From Pedobacter nanyangensis (GTDB lineage Bacteria > Bacteroidota > Bacteroidia > Sphingobacteriales > Sphingobacteriaceae), in the NCBI RefSeq assembly GCF_003313505.1, contig NZ_QMHO01000002.1, positions 377,976 through 441,975 of the forward strand: a DNA stretch of 64,000 nt. The letters are read 5' to 3'. The notes under the pieces are model-generated. The model saw nothing but the letters and a program-made list of their open reading frames with translations. It was not told the origin of the DNA and made no database searches. The translations under genes and the position numbers were made by a program. This document shows positions 26,633-33,721 of the stretch, piece after piece. Each line of letters starts with the position of its first letter. Position 1 is the stretch's first letter.

Positions 26633-27031
26633 TTATTTGGCGCTCAACAGTTTTAGCAATTTAACTGCGGGTGCATTGGCAACGTATGCACTTACATCTG
26701 GATGCTCGCATCTTTCCAGTTCGTTAATGGTAGCCAAGGGTACTTCATCAAAATCCATGCTCCAATCTTTAAAATACCTTTGTTCAACCAATCCTTCTGC
26801 TACAATTTTGCTGGCAATTAAACGCGGATCGTTTTCAATAGATTGATAAACTTCCTTTACGTGACGCTGTTCTCCTTCCAGTATCTGAATAAACGTACCT
26901 TCACAATAAATAAGCTTTCCGGTAATTCCCAAACCTTCATTTCGGTCTCTAGCTTGTGCTAACAACTCCTCAAAATCCTTTTGCCCAAACTTGAAACTCT
27001 CTACTCCGTAGTATAATAAATAATAGATCAT
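26633..27031 (-). CDS. Stand-alone BLUF-domain blue-light sensor
   Basis: A single FAD-binding BLUF photoreceptor domain with a short C-terminal tail, 132 residues in all. The start is the ATG giving MIYYLLYYGVE; a GTG four codons earlier adds nothing. The residues of the light-switching site are all present: Tyr7, Asn31 (in RNEGLGITG), Gln49 (in FIQILEG), Trp90 and Met92 (in DWSMDF). The tail from about residue 95 is helical and probably passes the signal to a partner protein. There is no effector domain, so it resembles PixD/Slr1694-type sensors. It lies 62 bases after the DUF421 gene and 102 bases before the AGMO-like gene. A partner is not identified. Confidence 0.92.
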   Translation of the reverse strand: MIYYLLYYGVESFKFGQKDFEELLAQARDRNEGLGITGKLIYCEGTFIQILEGEQRHVKEVYQSIENDPRLIASKIVAEGLVEQRYFKDWSMDFDEVPLATINELERCEHPDVSAYVANAPAVKLLKLLSAK

Positions 27032-27093
27032 GTCGCTCTCCACTTGCCCGCAAGTTAAGCCATAATCATGAAAAAAAATAACGGTTTTTAATT

Positions 27094-27792
27094 TTATGTA
27101 ACTCTCAGAGCACTAATTGATTTTACCCACTCATCTTTACCACAGCACTTGCATACGATTTGTTTTGAGGGTGCGAAAAGATCGGTATAGCCACAGAAAC
27201 TACAGGAATAATAGTCCTTATGTTTAATTCTGGTTGATTTATTGCAAAATAATGCCGGCAATATAGGAAGGCCGTATTTGACTTCTTCATCTTTGTAATA
27301 AAATACACTTATACTGCCCGTAGTTTCTAAAATGGCCAATTGTACCTGCCCCAAATGCGAAACATTTTTCAGCCGCAGTTCGGCAAAAAACTCATCTTGC
27401 GCAAGGCTTTCCTTTTTAAAGTTTTCGATGGCAAATCTGCCATGCTCTATCACACAGGTATAACTTCCCTCTAAAAGAACTTCTATCTTTTTACTTTTGT
27501 TCACAAAATATGACGTGGTTTTGTAGGCTGCCACTACCACTAAAAACACCGCAACTGCCGAGAGGATGCCTACTTCTCGGTAAAACATGGGATCGCCAGC
27601 AGCTGAGCCCAGCCCAACAATAACCACCAGCTCGAAAATAGATAACTGTTTAACTCCCCTTTTGCCTAAAATCCTTAAACTAAGCAGTACCACCAGGTAC
27701 ATGATCAGCGTACGGAGCATAATTTCAGGAATGAACATCCAGTCCTCATTTCCAAAAAGTATTTTTTCTAAACTGTTTGCTTGCATGGCCAT
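27094..27792 (-). CDS. DUF421 (YetF/YcaP-type) membrane protein with C-terminal zinc ribbon
   Basis: An inner-membrane protein with three N-terminal membrane segments (about residues 20-95) and a soluble domain, as in the DUF421 family (YetF of Bacillus, YcaP of E. coli). RILGKRGVKQLSIFELVV is the family signature, and SLAQDEFFAELRLKNVSHLGQ marks the soluble domain. The last 45 residues are unusual: CSFCGYTDLF and then CKCCGKDEW form a CxxC...CxxC zinc ribbon that standard DUF421 proteins lack. The function is unknown; YetF-type proteins have been linked to spore germination and membrane stress. It precedes the BLUF gene by 62 bases on the same strand. Confidence 0.85.
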   Translation of the reverse strand: MAMQANSLEKILFGNEDWMFIPEIMLRTLIMYLVVLLSLRILGKRGVKQLSIFELVVIVGLGSAAGDPMFYREVGILSAVAVFLVVVAAYKTTSYFVNKSKKIEVLLEGSYTCVIEHGRFAIENFKKESLAQDEFFAELRLKNVSHLGQVQLAILETTGSISVFYYKDEEVKYGLPILPALFCNKSTRIKHKDYYSCSFCGYTDLFAPSKQIVCKCCGKDEWVKSISALRVT

Positions 27793-27835
27793 ACCATAGT
27801 TTTTAAGCTATAAAACGCAGCAGCGGGAAATTTGT

Positions 27836-28192
27836 TTAGGTATTATAGGTTTGCCAAATATTGTTTGCGCAAGGTTTGCTGGCCCGTTGTTTCCAGGCGC
27901 TAATGAGCAGTTTTTTCAATGGCTCTGGTTGCATTCGCTCTAAATTCACCAACATGTATTTATAATTTACATAACGTGGGGTAACGATAAAGGTTTCAGG
28001 ATCATTTTGCATCCATTTGTCCCCTTCCTCGGTAAAAATCACTAAATATTCCGCATCTTCTTTTAAACGTGCTAACAAGCATTTGTTCACCTAAAGCGCA
28101 GGAGTATCAAAGCGCAATTACTCAGAAGTTGCAGGCAGCTGTGCTATGGCATTTCGTATAAAAGCAAGTGCCAATATGGTTTTTTGTTGCAT
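27836..28192 (-). pseudogene. MmcQ/YjbR-like gene broken by two in-frame stop codons
   Basis: From the ATG at 28192 one frame runs for 118 codons and reads like a full MmcQ/YjbR (CyaY-like fold) protein, except for TAA at codon 25 and TAG at codon 34. The order is MQQKTILALAFIRNAIAQL, a stop after PATSE, LRFDTPAL, a second stop, then VNKCLLARLKEDAEYLVIF and the C-terminal motifs NDPETFIVTPRYVNYKYML and KKLLISAWKQRASK. The residues on both sides of each stop fit the family in register, so there is no frameshift. The GTG after the second stop could still make an 84-residue fragment, but it would lack the first strands. It follows the queuosine-precursor transporter by 3 bases. Two different stop types argue against recoding. 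Confidence 0.82.
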
Positions 28193-28195
28193 TTT

Positions 28196-28966
28196 TCAAC
28201 CTCTAGCGGCCATTTTAATCATTCGGTGGGCCAAATCTTTCCCGAGGTACTTATCGATAATAGCATGTACTACGTATAAAATTGGTGTCATCAACAAAGC
28301 CACCACAAATTTATAGGTGTAGCCAACCAAACCAATGGCAGCCACCATTTGCCAACTCCAATGATAAGCGGGGTTTAGGTAAAATGCGATAAAAATTACT
28401 ACGAAACTATCAATAAGTTGTGATACCAGGGTAGATCCCGTAGCCCTTAACCACAATGCCTTTTCGCCGGTAAACTTTTTAATTCGATGAAAAATCAAAA
28501 CATCTACCATTTGCCCAATTAGAAATGCGGTAATGGAACCAACAATGATCCACATTCCCTGCCCAAAAATGGCATTAAACGCATCGGGCATTCTCAATGG
28601 TTTGCCATTAACTTCCTGGGTTAGCCAAAAATCAGCAGGTTCAAGTTTAATGGCCATCCATACTACAAAAAATGCGAAGCCTATTAAAATAGCGGTTAAA
28701 ACAGAGAGGAAGCGAACTTGTTTTACCCCAAAATATTCATTGATGATATCTGTCATGATAAAAACAATTGGCCAAGTGAGTACACCAGCCGACATATTGT
28801 AGGATAGGTTTGGAACCCCAAATAGATTTATATCAAACTTCTTGATTCCCAACACGCCCTCCACAGAAAATATTTTTACACCAATAAATTCAGACATCAG
28901 GGTGTTTGCCACGAAAAAGGCGCCCAGAACAAGCAATAATCTACTTTCTTTGGTTTTAAAAGTCAT
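28196..28966 (-). CDS. Queuosine precursor transporter (YhhQ/QueP family)
   Basis: A membrane protein of the VUT/YhhQ family, which imports queuosine precursors such as preQ0 or preQ1. It has about seven hydrophobic segments in 256 residues. Typical family stretches are ANTLMSEFIGVKIFS, PIVFIMTDIINEYFG, FLIGQMVDVLIFHRIKKFTG and GSTLVSQLIDSFVVIFIAF. The pseudogene of a YjbR-like protein lies 3 bases downstream. The window also encodes QueE at 37 kb, an enzyme of de novo synthesis, so the cell may both make and import precursors. The gene has no obvious -7 box match. Confidence 0.92.
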   Translation of the reverse strand: MTFKTKESRLLLVLGAFFVANTLMSEFIGVKIFSVEGVLGIKKFDINLFGVPNLSYNMSAGVLTWPIVFIMTDIINEYFGVKQVRFLSVLTAILIGFAFFVVWMAIKLEPADFWLTQEVNGKPLRMPDAFNAIFGQGMWIIVGSITAFLIGQMVDVLIFHRIKKFTGEKALWLRATGSTLVSQLIDSFVVIFIAFYLNPAYHWSWQMVAAIGLVGYTYKFVVALLMTPILYVVHAIIDKYLGKDLAHRMIKMAARG

Positions 28967-29097
28967 AGCAACTAAAGTACGAATTTTAACGATTAATTGC
29001 TGAATTGCTATTGGCTACATTGCTATTTTTTAACGACAAGGTAAATGCGCCTATCAACAATTAAACAATACAACAATTTTAGTTATTTTCGCAGTAG

Positions 29098-30243
29098 ATG
29101 ATTAATATAAATTCGAAATTACCTGCCGTGGGCACTACGATATTTACGGTGATGTCCAAACTAGCTGCAGACCATCAAGCCATTAACCTGTCTCAGGGTT
29201 TCCCTGATTATGATCCCGATCCTCAACTTCTTGCCGAGATTAGCCAGGCCATGAAAACCGGCTTTAACCAATATGCGCCCATGGCGGGCCTACCCCTATT
29301 AAGAGAACTGATCTCGGAAAAAATTGAAAGTTTATACGGAACAAAATATCATCCCGAAACCGAAGTGACGGTAACCGCTGGCGGTACACAAGCTATATTT
29401 ACAGCAATCAATACTTTCATCAGTGCCGGTGATGAGGTGATTGTTTTTGAACCTGCCTATGACTGCTATGCCCCTACCATCAAACTGTTGGGCGGCCTGG
29501 TAAAACCTTTTGAACTGCAAGCACCAGACTATAAAATTGATTGGGAGATGGTGAAGAAGCTGTTTTCGGCAAATACCAAGATGATCATCATCAATACGCC
29601 GCATAACCCTACGGGAAGCATTTTGCGTAAACCAGATATTGAAGCGTTGATTAAACTCACAAAAGATACGGATATCCTTATTTTAAGTGATGAAGTTTAC
29701 GAGCATATCATTTTTGATGGCGAACAGCACCAAAGCGTAGCCTTATATCCCGAATTGGCTGAAAGAAGCCTGATTGTAGCCTCTTTTGGCAAGCTTTTAC
29801 ACGCCACTGGATGGAAGGTTGGCTATTGCCTGGCGCCAGAAAAACTGATGTCGGAGTTTAGAAAAATACACCAATTTAATGTTTTTAGCGTTAATACCCC
29901 TATGCAGGCAGGTATCGCTAATTATTTAAAATCATCTCATGTCTATCAGGAAATCCCTGTCTTTTTTCAACAAAAGAGAGATTATTTCCAAGAGCTCCTT
30001 AAGCAAACAAGATTTGAGCTATTGCCCTGTAAAGGTTCTTATTTTCAATGTGTTGGATTTAGAAATATCAGTGAAGAAAAAGATACCGATTTTGCGAAAC
30101 GACTGGTGAGCACTTTGGGTGTGGCAGCCATTCCGGTATCGGCATTTTACACCAAGAAGATTGACAACCAGGTGATTCGCTTTTGTTTTGCCAAAGAGGA
30201 CAGCACACTCGAAAAAGCTGTAAACAAACTCATTAAACTATAA
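29098..30243 (+). CDS. PLP-dependent methionine/glutamine aminotransferase (YbdL/GTK type)
   Basis: A class I aminotransferase that fits the methionine aminotransferase/glutamine transaminase K group (E. coli YbdL). These use glutamine or methionine as amino donor to 2-oxo acids such as 4-methylthio-2-oxobutyrate. The PLP lysine is Lys232 in ASFGKLLHATGWKVGY; the Asn of TPHNPTGS and the Asp of LILSDEVYEHI bind the cofactor. Start at ATG 29098; a near-match to the -7 box (TATTTTCG) lies 6 bases upstream. It is followed 13 bases later by an omega-amidase, the enzyme that removes the 2-oxoglutaramate made from glutamine, which supports the assignment. The length of 381 residues is normal. Confidence 0.92.
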   Translation: MININSKLPAVGTTIFTVMSKLAADHQAINLSQGFPDYDPDPQLLAEISQAMKTGFNQYAPMAGLPLLRELISEKIESLYGTKYHPETEVTVTAGGTQAIFTAINTFISAGDEVIVFEPAYDCYAPTIKLLGGLVKPFELQAPDYKIDWEMVKKLFSANTKMIIINTPHNPTGSILRKPDIEALIKLTKDTDILILSDEVYEHIIFDGEQHQSVALYPELAERSLIVASFGKLLHATGWKVGYCLAPEKLMSEFRKIHQFNVFSVNTPMQAGIANYLKSSHVYQEIPVFFQQKRDYFQELLKQTRFELLPCKGSYFQCVGFRNISEEKDTDFAKRLVSTLGVAAIPVSAFYTKKIDNQVIRFCFAKEDSTLEKAVNKLIKL

Positions 30244-30256
30244 TTATTAACCGCTC

Positions 30257-31057
30257 ATGGAACCACATTACCTCAACATCCAAAACTTAAAAATTACCGT
30301 TTTTCAGGCCTATCTGTTCTGGGAAAACATCGAAAAAAACTTACAGAACATAGGTTTGCGATTGTCGGGTGGCGTACGTGAGAAAACCGATTTAATTGTT
30401 TTGCCTGAAATGTTCAATACTGGTTTTACCATGAGAGCGGAGGAATTGGCAGAGGAAATGGATGGCCCCACCATGCAATGGATCAAAAAAACAGCTGCCA
30501 GCTATGATTGTGTAGTTACCGGAAGTTTAATCATCAAAGAGCACGATAAATATTACAACCGTATGGTTTGGGTAAAACCAGATGGAGACTGTCAATATTA
30601 TGATAAACACCATCTTTTTGGCTTGGGCGAGGAAGACAAACATTTCACAGCAGGTAAAGAACAGGTGATCGTAGAACTAAAAGGATGGAAAATACGTTTA
30701 GCGGTTTGCTACGACCTCCGTTTCCCGGTTTGGTTAAGGAATAAAAATGCTGCGTACGACATCTTATTGTTGGTTGCCAGTTGGCCAGATAAGCGCTCAT
30801 CCCATTGGAGAACTTTAATCCACGCCAGAGCTATAGAAAACCAGAGTTACGTAATTGGCGTAAATCGTGTTGGGCATGATGGTAACCAAATTTATCACAG
30901 TGGCCACTCCATGTGCATTGACCCCTTGGGCAATACTGTTTACTATAAACCCGAAGACGAGGATCTTTACACCTTTAGCATCAACTACACGGAATTAGAA
31001 AAAATTAGACGACAATTTCCTTTTTTGAAAGATTCTGACGATTTTGAGATTAACTAA
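30257..31057 (+). CDS. Omega-amidase (nitrilase superfamily, YafV-like)
   Basis: A carbon-nitrogen hydrolase expected to hydrolyse 2-oxoglutaramate (or 2-oxosuccinamate) to the 2-oxo diacid and ammonia. The nitrilase triad is complete: Glu51 in LPEMFNTGF, Lys117 in YDKHHLF and Cys151 in VCYDLRFPVW. A second Glu of the family lies in the DEDLYTF region or nearby. It has 266 residues, all in one domain. It is the second gene of an operon with the aminotransferase (13-base gap), so the pair makes glutamine-dependent transamination irreversible. That coupling is known in other bacteria and in mammals. The next gene follows after 8 bases. Confidence 0.92.
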   Translation: MEPHYLNIQNLKITVFQAYLFWENIEKNLQNIGLRLSGGVREKTDLIVLPEMFNTGFTMRAEELAEEMDGPTMQWIKKTAASYDCVVTGSLIIKEHDKYYNRMVWVKPDGDCQYYDKHHLFGLGEEDKHFTAGKEQVIVELKGWKIRLAVCYDLRFPVWLRNKNAAYDILLLVASWPDKRSSHWRTLIHARAIENQSYVIGVNRVGHDGNQIYHSGHSMCIDPLGNTVYYKPEDEDLYTFSINYTELEKIRRQFPFLKDSDDFEIN

Positions 31058-31065
31058 CTTTAATC

Positions 31066-32082
31066 ATGTATAATCGGAGGAAATTTATTCAGACCACTGC
31101 ACTTTCTGCGGCTGTGGTGACATTGAGCAAAGCTTGCATTTCTAAAAGTAGCAGTATGAACAAGCCTATAGTAATTTCTACTTGGGATTTTGGGGTGGCT
31201 GCCAATGCCGAGGCCTGGAGAACGCTAAGTGAAAATGGTAAAGCACTTGATGCCGTTGAAAACGGCGTTAAAGTAGCAGAAGCAGATGTGAAAAACCAAT
31301 CAGTAGGTTATGGAGGCTTGCCAGATAGAGATGGCATTGTCACACTGGATGCCAGCATTATGGACCATTTAGGCAATTGTGGTGCAGTGCTTGCCTTAGA
31401 GCAAATTAAACACCCTATTTCCGTAGCTCGTTTGGTGATGGAAAAAACGCCACATGTGATGCTTGCGGGAGATGGGGCCCTGCAATTTGCTTTGGAACAG
31501 GGTTTTAAGAAAGAAGATTTACTTACTGAAAAAAGCAAGAAAGATTGGCTAGAGTGGCTTAAAACGGCTAAATACAACCCGGTAAGCAATATCGAAAATA
31601 AACTTTATGATAAAGCTGCTCCAGAGAGATTACCGGGAAATCAATTTAATCACGATACCATTGGGATGTTGGCACTTGATGCGCAAGGCAATTTGGCAGG
31701 GGCTTGTACCACCAGCGGAATGGCTTACAAATTGCATGGCCGTGTGGGCGATAGCCCGATCATTGGCGCAGGCTTGTACATTGACAATGAAGTGGGCGGC
31801 GCAACTTCTACTGGCGTTGGCGAGGAAGTGGTACGTAATGTGGGCTCTTTTTTAGTAGTTGAATTGATGCGTCAAGGATATTCACCTGAGGAAGCTTGTA
31901 AAGAAGCCGTGATGCGTATCATTAAAAAGAAAACCAAAAGTACTAAAGACCTACAAGTGGGCTTTTTGGCATTGAGTAAAAACGGCGAATATGGGGCCTA
32001 TGCCATTCAGCAGGGCTTTACTTTTGCGGTTTGCGATAGCCAAAAGCAAGATTTAATCATTAAAGGGAAAAGTCACTATTAA
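31066..32082 (+). CDS. N4-(beta-N-acetylglucosaminyl)-L-asparaginase (glycosylasparaginase)
   Basis: An Ntn-hydrolase that cleaves the bond between GlcNAc and asparagine in glycopeptides. It is synthesised as one chain and cuts itself before Thr198 in FNHDTIGML, which then acts as the nucleophile. GRVGDSPIIGAGLYIDNEVG and TSTGVGEEVVR are the conserved substrate-binding motifs. The N-terminus (MYNRRKFIQTTALSAAVV) has a twin-arginine-type signal, so it is exported folded, as fits an enzyme acting on external glycoproteins; Flavobacterium meningosepticum has a well-studied relative. It is third in an operon (8 bases after the omega-amidase). Its stop codon touches a palindromic repeat. Confidence 0.93.
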   Translation: MYNRRKFIQTTALSAAVVTLSKACISKSSSMNKPIVISTWDFGVAANAEAWRTLSENGKALDAVENGVKVAEADVKNQSVGYGGLPDRDGIVTLDASIMDHLGNCGAVLALEQIKHPISVARLVMEKTPHVMLAGDGALQFALEQGFKKEDLLTEKSKKDWLEWLKTAKYNPVSNIENKLYDKAAPERLPGNQFNHDTIGMLALDAQGNLAGACTTSGMAYKLHGRVGDSPIIGAGLYIDNEVGGATSTGVGEEVVRNVGSFLVVELMRQGYSPEEACKEAVMRIIKKKTKSTKDLQVGFLALSKNGEYGAYAIQQGFTFAVCDSQKQDLIIKGKSHY

Positions 32083-32166
32083 CCCATCCCCTAAAGGGGA
32101 CTTACTACATGACGCAAAATATAAACGAGAGAACAGCGAAGCCCCCCTTAGGGGATTTTGGGGTGG
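32081..32166. repeat. Paired inverted repeat units spanning the cutC start region
   Basis: Two related units face each other: CCCATCCCCTAAAGGGGACTT at about 32083-32103, and at 32139-32166 a sequence whose reverse complement contains CCCAAAATCCCCTAAGG followed by GGGGCTT. Each unit has its own CCCCT-AGGGG hairpin and about 35 bases separate them. This looks like a bacterial interspersed palindromic element placed between the asparaginase and cutC; both candidate cutC start codons lie inside it. Confidence 0.65.
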
Positions 32167-32900
32167 TTTTAGAAATCTGTGCCAACTCCATTGAATCGGC
32201 TATTGCAGCCGAAAAAGGCGGGGCTGATAGAATTGAACTCTGCGCAAATTTAGGTGAAGGAGGTACTACCCCAAGCTACGGACAAATTAAATGGTGTGTA
32301 GAAAATCTCCAATTGGAAGTTTGGCCATTGATACGTCCTAGAGGTGGCGATTTTTTATATACAGATGCAGAATTTGCATGTATACTAGAAGATATATATT
32401 TCTGCAAACAAGCGGGTTGCCATGGTGTAGTTGCTGGAATACTTGATGAAAATGGAAAGGTAGACGAAAGCCGTTGTCAACAAATAATAGCCACGGCCTC
32501 TCCTATGCCTGTTGCCTTTCACAGGGCTTTTGACATGAGCCAAAATCTGGAAGAAAGTTTGGAAGCGATTATTGCATTGGGTTTTGTAAGGATTTTAACT
32601 TCTGGCGGAAAAGCCAATGCTGAAATTGGCGCCAATGAAATAGCTAAGTTAGTTGTGCAAGCGGGTAAAAGGATAGAAATTATGCCTGGTGCCGGAATAA
32701 ATAGCGATAACCTATCGGAAATTGCAAAGATTACTGGAGCAAAATGCTTTCATACCACGGCTAAAGAAAGGTTTGCCAGCAAAATGGTTTTTCAAAATAC
32801 CATTGGTAAAATGGGTGACAAATACGCTGATGAATTCAGTTACGATCAGACTGATTTAAATAAAGTAAAAGTTTTAAAGGATATACTCAATAAGTTATAA
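32109..32900 (+). CDS. cutC: CutC-family protein
   Basis: A TIM-barrel protein of the CutC family, first linked to copper homeostasis in E. coli; a copper role is disputed and the reaction is unknown. Family motifs are LEICANSIESAIAAEKGGADRIELC near the start (in two pieces), LIRPRGGDF, FHRAFD and LTSGGKANAEIG. The start is uncertain. The ATG at 32109 gives 18 residues (MTQNINERTAKPPLGDFG) encoded by a palindromic repeat, whereas a GTG at 32163 gives MVLEICANS, which fits the family exactly. It is probably cotranscribed with the asparaginase gene 26 bases upstream. A hairpin of the TTACGAAGT family follows the stop. Confidence 0.9.
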   Translation: MTQNINERTAKPPLGDFGVVLEICANSIESAIAAEKGGADRIELCANLGEGGTTPSYGQIKWCVENLQLEVWPLIRPRGGDFLYTDAEFACILEDIYFCKQAGCHGVVAGILDENGKVDESRCQQIIATASPMPVAFHRAFDMSQNLEESLEAIIALGFVRILTSGGKANAEIGANEIAKLVVQAGKRIEIMPGAGINSDNLSEIAKITGAKCFHTTAKERFASKMVFQNTIGKMGDKYADEFSYDQTDLNKVKVLKDILNKL

Positions 32901-32911
32901 ATGAGATAAAA

Positions 32912-32942
32912 AACCTCGTAAGTTTTCAAAACCTACGAAGGT
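32912..32942. repeat. Palindromic repeat, TTACGAAGT family, copy C, possible cutC terminator
   Basis: ACCTCGTAAGTTTT and AAAACCTACGAAGGT form an imperfect stem of about 14 bp with a tiny loop, followed by TTAAAAT, 12 bases after the cutC stop. It resembles the palindromes at 7818, 16220 and 47761. Confidence 0.55.
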
Positions 32943-32960
32943 TAAAATAAACAACTTCTG

Positions 32961-33395
32961 ATGAAAATACTAAAGATCTTTGTAACCCTAGGCTTGTTTA
33001 CATTTTTAAGTGCTGAAGCCGTTGCTCAAACCAGTGCGCCTAGTTTTGTGAAAGGCACCTTTGTTGACGATTATGGCATTAAGTATTCGATTAATGATAC
33101 GCTGTGGGTACAACATCCAAATATCAAATACCATATTATTAAGTGGAATGTAGCCGAACAATATGTGATTGCCAGAAATGGCAGCGGCCACAAGGCAGAC
33201 GAAAATAAATACACCCGTATTGATTTCATGACTTTTGTGGGTATGGAACCGTGGAAATGGGGATTTTGCCTCACCGCCTACAAAGCAAAAACGGATACCG
33301 AAGCAGAACAAACTGCGGCGGCAGATAGGAAAAATCCACGAAAAGGTTGTAATGGCTATCCTTTTTCGAGGATGAAAGAAGTAACAGAGCGGTAA
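32961..33395 (+). CDS. Small secreted protein of unknown function
   Basis: A 144-residue exported protein. The signal peptide MKILKIFVTLGLFTFLSAEA ends near AVAQ, giving a mature protein of about 120 residues. It contains the segments SFVKGTFVDDYGIKYSINDTLW, in two parts, and FMTFVGMEPWKWGFCLTAY, with two cysteines (FCLT and KGCNGYPF) that may form a disulfide in the periplasm. I do not recognise a family. It follows cutC after a hairpin, so it is probably transcribed separately. Confidence 0.72.
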   Translation: MKILKIFVTLGLFTFLSAEAVAQTSAPSFVKGTFVDDYGIKYSINDTLWVQHPNIKYHIIKWNVAEQYVIARNGSGHKADENKYTRIDFMTFVGMEPWKWGFCLTAYKAKTDTEAEQTAAADRKNPRKGCNGYPFSRMKEVTER

Positions 33396-33706
33396 GTTAT
33401 TTGCTTAATCATACTTTCGTGCCTCGCAACGACGAACAAACTGGCGAAAAGAAAAGCTCATAACAGCAGTTCATTTGCTAAATAAACCCGATTGAAGTGG
33501 AAATCCTTTTTATCATTGCTTCTACCAATAGGACTTGTTGAGGTGTAATTGCCACGAAGAAATCCTTCGACAAGCTCAGGATGACAGAAGTGATAAAAAG
33601 ATTGTAACGGAAAGCGGGACTTCAGGTACAAAAGAACCACGAAATCACCTTTTCTAAGGCTCATTTTTCTCCCAATTATTGCCCATTAAAATTTGCTTAA
33701 AAAAGC
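33396..33706. repeat. Gene-free stretch with two dispersed repeat units
   Basis: I see no real gene here. A unit at 33415-33434 (TTTCGTGCCTCGCAACGACG) is related, in reverse, to the TGCGAGGCACGAAGC units at 37701 and 47672. A second, at 33553-33590, contains CCTTCGACAAGCTCAGGATG then ACAGAA, a widespread intergenic repeat type. The small minus-strand frame across it translates the repeat and is not a gene. Confidence 0.55.
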
Positions 33707-33714
33707 TATCTTTG
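33707..33714 (+). promoter_or_regulatory. -7 box of lepA
   Basis: TATCTTTG is an exact TAnnTTTG match that ends 7 bases before the lepA ATG, so the leader would be about 3 bases. A TTG at 33679-33681 is 25 bases upstream, slightly too far for a standard -33 element. Confidence 0.5.
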
Positions 33715-33721
33715 CACAAAG

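Noticed and set aside
27836-28090. GTG-started 84-residue gene
   Set aside because: The upstream codons in the same frame continue the family alignment through two stops, so this is the 3' part of a pseudogene, not an intact gene.
33458-33664. 68-codon minus-strand frame before lepA
   Set aside because: It translates a dispersed intergenic repeat (its CHPELVEGF stretch is the typical product of that repeat) and is not a gene.
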